Assembly: GCA_019313765.1 (NCBI GenBank)
Contig: JAFDAP010000025.1
Location: 1-10,917 of the forward strand
Length of the DNA: 10,917 nucleotides
Direction of reading: 5' to 3'
Source of the DNA: Deltaproteobacteria bacterium
GTDB taxonomy: Bacteria; Desulfobacterota; DSM-4660; Desulfatiglandales; Desulfatiglandaceae
Notes under the pieces: model-generated
The model's input: the letters and a program-made list of their open reading frames with translations, nothing else
What the model was told of the DNA's origin: nothing
Database searches by the model: none
Part shown: piece by piece, positions 5,422 to 10,917 of the stretch
Numbering within the stretch: position 1 is the first letter of the stretch
How the letters are laid out: each line of letters begins with the position of its first letter
Program-made: the position numbers and the translations under genes

Positions 5422-6861
5422 ATGTCCAATAACAAATTAGCCGAAAGACTGACAGAAAGGAAGAACCTTATTGTTAGCAATGCGCAAGATGCAATTATCA
5501 ACAAGGTAAGCAACATTTTGTTGGGAATTCAGGATAAGGTCTCACAGAAGGCGTGGACTAAACTTCTTAAAATGGCTGACAGCCTGGATAAGGACGGAGC
5601 TTATGCCCCGGCCATAAATGGTATTCGGGGGGCTCTTGAAATCGACCATCCTTACCTCCAATTTCTTGATATCTTAGCTAAAAAGAGCCCTCAATGCCGT
5701 AAGAAGTTTATAAGCAATTTTCTTCTTAATGCAGTCTTTAGAGGAAATCACAAGAGGCAGGAATTCTCACGTAAATACAATACATCTCAACCCTTCTTTT
5801 TCGTTATTTCGCCAAGTATGAGGTGCAATTTACACTGTCTTGGCTGCTATGCCGGGAATTACCCTCAAAAGGACAAGCTGTCCTATGAAGCAATTGACCA
5901 GATCCTGAAGGATGCAAAAACAATGGGCATATATATGGTCACTGTCTCTGGTGGCGAGCCGTTTTTCAGAGAGGATCTTCTGGATCTATTTGCAAGCCAT
6001 AATGACATCTACTTCCAGGTATTCACCAATGGCACTTTAATAGACTCTACACTGGCCAAAAAGATCTCCCAGCTTGGAAATATTGCGCCTGTGATATCCT
6101 GTGAAGGATTTGAGGAAGAGACAGACTATCGCCGCGGCAGGGGCACATTTCAAAAAATCTGTCAGGCCATGGATAATCTTAAAGAGGAAGGGGCAATCTA
6201 TGGTTTTTCCACGGTGCCGGCCTCTTATAATTACTCTACCCTACTTAAGGAAGAATATTACAGGTTTCTTGTTGAGAAGGGTGCGCTATTTGGTTGGTTT
6301 TTCCAGTATATACCCATAGGTCTTAGACCGGAAACGGGTCTCATGCTAACCCCGCAACAGAGGGTGACTCTCCATGACAGGGTTAGAGAAATGCGCAACA
6401 AGTACCCCCTGTTTGCGGCTGATTTTTGGAATGATGGCCCTTATGTAGATGGATGTCTGGCAGGGGGGAGAACAAACTCGGGTTATTTTCACATCAATAG
6501 TAACGGTGACATTGAGCCCTGTGTCTTTGCCCACTTTGCCGTGGATAATATAGTGAATATCTATAAACGTAAAGGACACTTGTGGGATGCTCTGAATTCC
6601 GACTTTTTCAAGGAAATAAGGGCCGGTCAACCCTGGAACAAGAATCATCAGATGCCATGTATGGTGATCGACAATCCCCAGTGTCTGCGGAACGTGGTTG
6701 AAAAGACACATCCCTATCCAACCCATGAAGGCGCTGAATCCATAATTGAGAATCCACTACTGGTTAATCATCTCGACACTTACTCACAAAGGCTGGGTGA
6801 CACCTTAAAGGAGAGGGATTTATTAAATCACTATGAGGAAAGAAAAGCTGCGGCAAACTGA
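5422..6861 (+). CDS. Radical SAM protein with SPASM-like C-terminal Cys cluster
   Basis: A 479-residue protein. An N-terminal helical region of about 120 residues without a recognised domain precedes a canonical radical SAM core. That core has C135-x3-C139-x2-C142 in MRCNLHCLGCYAG and the SAM-binding SGGEPFF at 176-182. Cysteines at 345, 367 (in GDIEPCVFAHF), 413 and 421 form a SPASM/twitch-like auxiliary Fe-S site. It generates a 5'-deoxyadenosyl radical; the substrate is unknown. SPASM proteins often modify peptides, but long radical SAM proteins also build membrane-spanning and ether lipids. The neighbouring PgsA and activase genes make a lipid substrate worth considering. AAGGAGGT (5407-5414) sets the ATG at 5422; a TTG at 5398 would include the ribosome site. 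It follows the first radical SAM gene by 24 bp. Confidence 0.9.
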   Translation: MSNNKLAERLTERKNLIVSNAQDAIINKVSNILLGIQDKVSQKAWTKLLKMADSLDKDGAYAPAINGIRGALEIDHPYLQFLDILAKKSPQCRKKFISNFLLNAVFRGNHKRQEFSRKYNTSQPFFFVISPSMRCNLHCLGCYAGNYPQKDKLSYEAIDQILKDAKTMGIYMVTVSGGEPFFREDLLDLFASHNDIYFQVFTNGTLIDSTLAKKISQLGNIAPVISCEGFEEETDYRRGRGTFQKICQAMDNLKEEGAIYGFSTVPASYNYSTLLKEEYYRFLVEKGALFGWFFQYIPIGLRPETGLMLTPQQRVTLHDRVREMRNKYPLFAADFWNDGPYVDGCLAGGRTNSGYFHINSNGDIEPCVFAHFAVDNIVNIYKRKGHLWDALNSDFFKEIRAGQPWNKNHQMPCMVIDNPQCLRNVVEKTHPYPTHEGAESIIENPLLVNHLDTYSQRLGDTLKERDLLNHYEERKAAAN

Positions 6862-6867
6862 GAGCTC

Positions 6868-6896
6868 ACGGGTTCAAAGGTTCCCCGTCCGGCGGG
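6868..6896 (+). other. Small GC-rich hairpin between radical SAM and small-protein genes
   Basis: Two mutually exclusive stems can form: ACGGG (6868-6872) with CCCGT (6884-6888), or CCCG (6884-6887) with CGGG (6893-6896). No T run follows, so it is not a standard terminator. It could be a processing or attenuating element in the only sizeable intra-operon gap. Confidence 0.3.
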
Positions 6897-6950
6897 ATTC
6901 AAAAGATATCATCAGACGCTGGGATTTTGAATTTCATCCAGTGGGAATTC

Positions 6951-7184
6951 ATGAACTTTGAACGGGCTCGACGGAATTCGGGAATTTCGTACGTTCTGAC
7001 TAACGGGAATGGTTCAATGGCCGGCGGCAATATTTGCGTTTCAAGGGGAGATAATCATGCATATATTTCCCTGAGCAACAACAATGGATTAATCCTGTCG
7101 AAGATCCCCGCACATAGTGCGGGGGAACTTGTGAACGCTTACCAAAAGAGTATCGAGGCGCACTTTGACTCAAAAGAACCTTAA
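6951..7184 (+). CDS. Small protein of unknown function between radical SAM and pgsA-like genes
   Basis: 77 residues from the ATG at 6951, or 85 from a TTG at 6927; neither has a strong ribosome site. No family is recognised. The middle (NSGISYVLTNGNGSMAGGNICVSRG, about residues 9-33) is rich in Gly, Asn and Ser with alternating hydrophobic residues, suggesting beta strands and turns. The end (AGELVNAYQKSIEAHF) looks like an amphipathic helix. There is one Cys, no signal peptide and no membrane segment. Its stop overlaps the start of the phosphatidyltransferase gene by 20 bp, supporting real translation within the operon. It could be an accessory or substrate-binding protein for the operon enzymes, or less likely a peptide substrate of the upstream radical SAM protein. 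Confidence 0.6.
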   Translation: MNFERARRNSGISYVLTNGNGSMAGGNICVSRGDNHAYISLSNNNGLILSKIPAHSAGELVNAYQKSIEAHFDSKEP

Positions 7185-7980
7185 TATACCAAATTTGCTA
7201 ACCGCCTTTCGGGTGATCTTCCTGCCCTTTTTCATCTACCTTATCCTGCAACCCTCACGGGTCAGTCGTATGATCGCCTTTGCAATTTTTGCCCTTACTT
7301 CCCTTACGGATCTATTGGACGGATATATTGCCCGCCGTCTGAATCAAGAGACGGAACTTGGCAAATTTCTGGACCCGTTGGCCGATAAGTGCCTGGTGTT
7401 AGGGGCTTTTATTACCTTTATCTTTCTCTCCGAGCAAATCCAGATCTGGATGGTCCTATGCATTTTGGGACGGGACATTGTGATCACCAGTTTCCGCTAC
7501 CTGGCGATATATCAGGGTACAAGTTTGCGGACTTCCCGTCTTGCCAAGGTAAAGACTGCTTTCCAGATGTTCAGTATAATTGTCATTCTAACGAGCCTTA
7601 TGATGCTCCCCGTCCCTGAGCACGATCTCATCAACCAGCAGTATCATATTGCCTTGGAAACTGGCCTCTCCCGCTGGGACATTGCAGGTTCAAATATCCA
7701 GAGATTTCTCCATGGTCAGTATGACAATTTCTTTTTCGTCCAGGCTTCTTTCGTCCCTTATTACCTGATGATATTAACCACGATCATCACGCTTGTCTCC
7801 CTTTTTCGCTATCTATTTACCAATTACAGCCTTCTCAAGGGGCCAATTCCTGCGATACGCCCCAAGGGCAAAGGAAAACGATGTTTAAAAGATATGGAGA
7901 TTGGAAGAACCAATGCTCTGAACAAATGTCCCAACTCCGCAGGCAGGAAAGGATCAGGGCGAAGGGGGGTAGTGGCATGA
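7165..7980 (+). CDS. pgsA: CDP-alcohol phosphatidyltransferase (phosphatidylglycerophosphate synthase-like)
   Basis: A 271-residue integral membrane enzyme with the complete CDP-alcohol phosphotransferase signature: D49-x2-D52-G53-x2-A56-R57-x8-G66-x3-D70-x3-D74. The start (NIPNLLTAFRV) is typical of PgsA, which joins CDP-diacylglycerol with glycerol-3-phosphate on the inner membrane, the first step to phosphatidylglycerol and cardiolipin. Usual PgsA length is about 180-200. This one has extra sequence at about 150-195 and a polar, basic tail from 226 with no membrane segment. The exact head-group acceptor is therefore unproven. The TTG start at 7165 is preceded by GAGG (7155-7158) and no ATG precedes the conserved start. 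It overlaps the upstream gene by 20 bp and the downstream one by ATGA, indicating translational coupling. Confidence 0.87.
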   Translation: MTQKNLNIPNLLTAFRVIFLPFFIYLILQPSRVSRMIAFAIFALTSLTDLLDGYIARRLNQETELGKFLDPLADKCLVLGAFITFIFLSEQIQIWMVLCILGRDIVITSFRYLAIYQGTSLRTSRLAKVKTAFQMFSIIVILTSLMMLPVPEHDLINQQYHIALETGLSRWDIAGSNIQRFLHGQYDNFFFVQASFVPYYLMILTTIITLVSLFRYLFTNYSLLKGPIPAIRPKGKGKRCLKDMEIGRTNALNKCPNSAGRKGSGRRGVVA

Positions 7981-8546
7981 CCCTGAATATGCCTGATATA
8001 CTTTTCTCTTTCTCGGTTTTTTCTTTATTAGGTTGGATCATGGAGGTCTGTTATCGATCCATACGTGAGGGTCATTTTGTAAACCCCGGGCTCTTGAAAG
8101 GCCCGTATCTCATCCTTTATGGAGCCGCCGCCCTGGTGCTCATGGCATCTGTCTCGTTTATCCATGAGTATAATGTTTTTGTGAAAGTCCTATGCTATTT
8201 TGTGTTAACAACCGGGCTTGAGCTTATCTCCGGCTTTAATGCACAGCATTTTTTCAACGTCCGGTTGTGGGATTATTCTGACCAGCGTTTCCAGTTTAAA
8301 GGACATATCTGTCTCAAGTTTTCCATTTACTGGATTTTACTCGCCTTTGCATTTGAATATCTCCTGCTCCCGACCTACCAAGGCCTGACAAGCCTGCTCT
8401 CGCCCTCTATCAAGGGAGTATTCGGTGTAATCGGGGTTGTTCTAATGGCCGTCGATTTTGCTATGGTCGTTAAGGGAAAACAGCCTCACGTTAAAAAGGA
8501 GCATCAACCTGCTTCTACTATTGGCTGGAAAAGGGGAAACCCATAA
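7977..8546 (+). CDS. CmpB-family membrane protein (ABC_trans_CmpB, PF06541)
   Basis: A 189-residue membrane protein with about five hydrophobic segments (about 7-25, 44-62, 68-86, 113-133, 146-166). Family marks are GWIMEVCYRS (19-28), HFVNPGLLKGPYLILYG (33-49), ELISGFNAQHFFNVRLWDYS (82-101) and FKGHICLKFSIYW (107-119). The family is annotated as a putative ABC transporter type IV component, but evidence for transport is thin and its role is unknown. The ATG overlaps the phosphatidyltransferase stop as ATGA, with GAAGGGGGG (7961-7969) as ribosome site. An in-frame ATG at 7881 has no family support. A truncated relative sits at 3768, upstream of the radical SAM genes. The tail after 168 is polar and basic, predicted cytoplasmic. 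Confidence 0.85.
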   Translation: MTLNMPDILFSFSVFSLLGWIMEVCYRSIREGHFVNPGLLKGPYLILYGAAALVLMASVSFIHEYNVFVKVLCYFVLTTGLELISGFNAQHFFNVRLWDYSDQRFQFKGHICLKFSIYWILLAFAFEYLLLPTYQGLTSLLSPSIKGVFGVIGVVLMAVDFAMVVKGKQPHVKKEHQPASTIGWKRGNP

Positions 8547-8547
8547 G

Positions 8548-8976
8548 ATGGAAACGGAATTTATGAGCATCGCAGCACCGCTGCTTGAGAACCCAATGGT
8601 GGCAGGGTTATCGCAGTATCCGCACCATCGTGGCAAGACACGTCTCGATCATGTCAAAGAGGTTGCCGAGTTAAGCTTTCACTGGGGCAAACGGCTCTCC
8701 CTGGACTGTAGGGCCATAGTCAGGGGCGCCCTGCTCCACGATCTCTTCTTTTACGACTGGCTTCATGAAGGACCGAGACTGCACGGCTTCAGACATCATA
8801 ATATCGCGCTCAGGAATGCCCTACAGGTAACGAAATTAACGGAGAAAGAGGCCGATATTATCAAAAAACATATGTGGCCCCTCACTCTAATGCCTCCACG
8901 TTACCCTGAATCGCTTGTTGTATGCTTGGTAGATACATTTTGCTCGGCCAGGGACTATGTGAGGAATCGGGTTTAA
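8548..8976 (+). CDS. HD-domain protein (predicted phosphohydrolase)
   Basis: 142 residues with the HD metal-site pattern: H35 (TRLDHVKEVAEL), H64-D65 (ALLHDLFFYDW), H83/H84 (GFRHHNIALRN), H108 (IIKKHMWPLT) and D129 (CLVDTFCSA). HD proteins hydrolyse phosphate esters, often of nucleotides; with this short length and no partner domain the substrate is unknown. Its ATG begins one base after the CmpB stop, with AAGGGG (8531-8536) upstream; an upstream in-frame start at 8458 would run antisense-like through the CmpB tail and has no family support. Adjacency of a CmpB-family gene and a small HD gene is, from memory, a recurring pair in anaerobic bacteria, which suggests joint action. Confidence 0.83.
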   Translation: METEFMSIAAPLLENPMVAGLSQYPHHRGKTRLDHVKEVAELSFHWGKRLSLDCRAIVRGALLHDLFFYDWLHEGPRLHGFRHHNIALRNALQVTKLTEKEADIIKKHMWPLTLMPPRYPESLVVCLVDTFCSARDYVRNRV

Positions 8977-8987
8977 GGATTGCAGGA

Positions 8988-10917
8988 ATGGAAAAGACGT
9001 ATACATCGGGAGTTGATATCGGTTCCACAACGGCCAAGGTAGTAATCTGCGATGAGAATAGCCACATGGTCTTTGACCGCTACCGACGTCATCAGGCCAA
9101 AACCGAAGAAACAACGAGGCAGATCTTAGAGGAGGCCTTCAGTGAGCTTGGCAATATTGAGCTTGATCTGACGGTTACCGGGTCCGCAGGAATGGGAACG
9201 GCTGAGGCCTTTGGGCTTCCCTTTGTCCAGGAGGTGGTGGCCTCGGCACACCTGATAAAGAGAAGCTATCCTGAAGTCAAGACATTCATTGAAATCGGGG
9301 GTGAGGACTCAAAGATCATATTTTTTGACGATCATTTTCGTCCCGACATCAGGATGAACGGCAGTTGTGCAGGAGGTACCGGGGCATTTATTGATCAGAT
9401 GGCCGTACTTCTAAATGTACCGGTTTCTGAATTTAATGCATTAGCAGAGAGGGCCGTTTCCATCTATCCCATTGCCTCCAGGTGCGGGGTCTTTGCCAAA
9501 ACCGACATTCAGGCCCTGCTGAGTCAGGACGTATCAAAGGAAGATATTGCCGCTTCAGTGTTTCACTCTGTGGCCCTTCAGGTAGTGAGCAGCCTGTCAC
9601 GAGGCCGTGATATTGAGAAAAAGATACTCATAGGCGGCGGGCCTTTAACATTTTATCCCGAACTGCGTCGGGCCATGATAAAAATTCTCGACCTGAATAA
9701 CCCTGACGACCTGATTGTCCCGGACCGCCCCGAACTCATCCCTGCTATGGGAGCGGCCTTGACCCGGGATGGGCAACCGCACCGGGCCAGGATCAGGGAT
9801 CTTCTCACCATGGTCAAGACAAAGGAATCTCCTAAGTTGAACAGGGGGACCAAGAGACTTCCGTCCCTGTTTAAGGGCAAGGAAGAGTTCGAGTCGTGGC
9901 AGGAAAAGCACTCAAAGGATCGGGTATCCAGGGTTAATTTAAGCGAGGTAAGAGGGAGAGATCTTTTCCTTGGAATAGATTCCGGCTCCACAACCACTAA
10001 ACTCGTGCTTGTGGATGGCAGGGAAAGGTTTGTCCTGGGTCATTACGGTTCCAATAACGGCGATCCTATCGGTGCGGTAAAGGAGGGGTTGTCCGGATTC
10101 AGGCAAAAATTCAAAGAGGCGGGCTTCTGGCCGCGCATTATCCGGACGGCTGCAACCGGTTATGGAGAAGATCTGATCAGGGCGGCCTTTGGTATAAATG
10201 ATGGTGTGGTTGAGACCATGGCACACTATCGGGCGGCAAGGTGTTTTGATAGCGAGGTATCATTTATCCTGGATATCGGGGGCCAGGACATGAAAGCGGT
10301 CTATATCCACGACCACAGCGTATCGGATATTCAGGTCAATGAGGCATGTTCTTCCGGATGCGGCTCATTTATCGAGACCTTTGCCCGCTCCTTAGATTAC
10401 GGCATTGAGGATTTTGCTGAAATCGCATGTGACAGCGACGCTCCCTTTGATCTGGGGACCAGATGTACCGTCTTTATGAACTCCAAGGTCAAACAGGCCC
10501 TTCGAGAGGGCGCCAGTATCCCGGACATCTCGGCCGGACTCGCCTATTCGGTCATAAAGAATTCCCTCTACAAGGTCCTGAAATTGCGGGACACGGAAAT
10601 TTTAGGAAATAGGATCATTGCTCAGGGAGGGACCTTTCGCAATCCCGGGGTATTGCGAGCCTTTGAGCTTTTGCTGGAAAGGGATGTCATTCGTCCCGAT
10701 ATTCCGGAGCTGATGGGGGCATACGGCGCGGCATTGACGGCCCTCGGCAACCATTTGGTTAGACCGGCTGAATCAACCGGCTTTAATGCCATTGAAGACC
10801 CTAATTTGAAAGTCGATTTTGACAGAAAGGAGTTGCACTGCAATGGTTGCGAAAACAACTGCCCGATTATGAAACTCACCTTTGCCAATGGAAACCGGTT
10901 TTTCACGGGCAACAGGT
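8988..10917 (+). CDS. Two-module BcrAD/BadFG-type acyl-CoA dehydratase activase-related protein (partial, PlsA/GeR-like)
   Basis: 643 residues are readable before the edge. Two ATPase modules are seen. Module 1 (about 8-262) has DIGSTTAK, IEIGGEDSK and two Fe-S cysteines, C127 (NGSCAGGTGAF) and C166 (SRCGVFAKTD). Module 2 (about 328-588) has DSGSTTTK, LDIGGQDMK, C454 (NEACSSGCGSF) and C493 (TRCTVFMNSK). Single-module relatives (HgdC, BcrA/D) couple ATP hydrolysis to low-potential electron transfer to 2-hydroxyacyl-CoA dehydratase or benzoyl-CoA reductase. A third region begins at about 610 with C618-x2-C621-x3-C625, as at the start of the DUF2229-type region in large members of about 1000-1500 residues. 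Such two-module proteins include the clostridial plasmalogen enzyme PlsA and bacterial glycerol ester reductase. AAGGA (8975-8979) precedes the ATG, 11 bp after the HD gene. Family firm; lipid role inferred. Confidence 0.9.
   Translation, partial: MEKTYTSGVDIGSTTAKVVICDENSHMVFDRYRRHQAKTEETTRQILEEAFSELGNIELDLTVTGSAGMGTAEAFGLPFVQEVVASAHLIKRSYPEVKTFIEIGGEDSKIIFFDDHFRPDIRMNGSCAGGTGAFIDQMAVLLNVPVSEFNALAERAVSIYPIASRCGVFAKTDIQALLSQDVSKEDIAASVFHSVALQVVSSLSRGRDIEKKILIGGGPLTFYPELRRAMIKILDLNNPDDLIVPDRPELIPAMGAALTRDGQPHRARIRDLLTMVKTKESPKLNRGTKRLPSLFKGKEEFESWQEKHSKDRVSRVNLSEVRGRDLFLGIDSGSTTTKLVLVDGRERFVLGHYGSNNGDPIGAVKEGLSGFRQKFKEAGFWPRIIRTAATGYGEDLIRAAFGINDGVVETMAHYRAARCFDSEVSFILDIGGQDMKAVYIHDHSVSDIQVNEACSSGCGSFIETFARSLDYGIEDFAEIACDSDAPFDLGTRCTVFMNSKVKQALREGASIPDISAGLAYSVIKNSLYKVLKLRDTEILGNRIIAQGGTFRNPGVLRAFELLLERDVIRPDIPELMGAYGAALTALGNHLVRPAESTGFNAIEDPNLKVDFDRKELHCNGCENNCPIMKLTFANGNRFFTGNR

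Noticed and set aside
6346..6726. Minus-strand ORF of 126 codons inside the second radical SAM gene
   Set aside because: It lies wholly inside a gene with clear catalytic motifs and has no ribosome site or recognisable product; it is an antisense shadow.
6868..6900. GGTTCAA-like T-loop pattern suggesting a tRNA
   Set aside because: No acceptor stem, anticodon arm or CCA end can be assembled around it.
9653..9997. Minus-strand ORF of 114 codons inside the activase gene
   Set aside because: Antisense shadow of a well-conserved protein; no family features.

Overview
The window looks like chromosomal DNA of an anaerobic, deltaproteobacteria-like (Desulfobacterota) bacterium. This is an inference from gene content: a class III nucleotide cyclase of the type common in that group, a Cys-rich iron-sulfur flavoprotein, a GEMM-I riboswitch close to the Geobacter type, two oxygen-sensitive radical SAM enzymes and a large acyl-CoA-dehydratase-activase-like protein. 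No tRNA, rRNA, CRISPR array or insertion sequence was seen.

Left part (1-2400): the N-terminal end of a class III adenylate/guanylate cyclase on the minus strand runs off the left edge. A TPR-repeat lipoprotein and a flavodoxin-fold iron-sulfur flavoprotein follow on the plus strand, each standing alone with 300-500 bp of non-coding DNA around it.

Middle (2400-4056): a gene-poor stretch carries a 12-codon ORF with a strong ribosome site, a perfect TATAAT, a GEMM-I (cyclic dinucleotide) riboswitch and an intrinsic terminator sharing its 5' arm with the 3' end of the aptamer. Next come a separate promoter and a TetR-family regulator whose C-terminus is lost to a frameshift plus an in-frame TGA, then the N-terminal quarter of a CmpB-like membrane protein. 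This region shows clear signs of decay.

Right part (4057-10917): a tightly packed plus-strand gene string, very probably one operon. Its order is a cobalamin-binding-domain radical SAM protein, a second radical SAM protein with a SPASM-like C-terminus, a small protein of unknown function, a CDP-alcohol phosphatidyltransferase (PgsA-like), an intact CmpB-family membrane protein, a small HD-domain protein, and a large protein with two BcrAD/BadFG activase modules that leaves the right edge just as a third, Cys-rich region begins. Joins are an ATGA overlap, a 20-bp overlap and gaps of 1, 11 and 24 bp. A phospholipid head-group enzyme beside a PlsA/GeR-like activase and radical SAM enzymes suggests membrane-lipid remodelling, such as vinyl-ether/alkyl-ether or membrane-spanning lipid formation. 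That is a hypothesis from context, not a demonstrated function.
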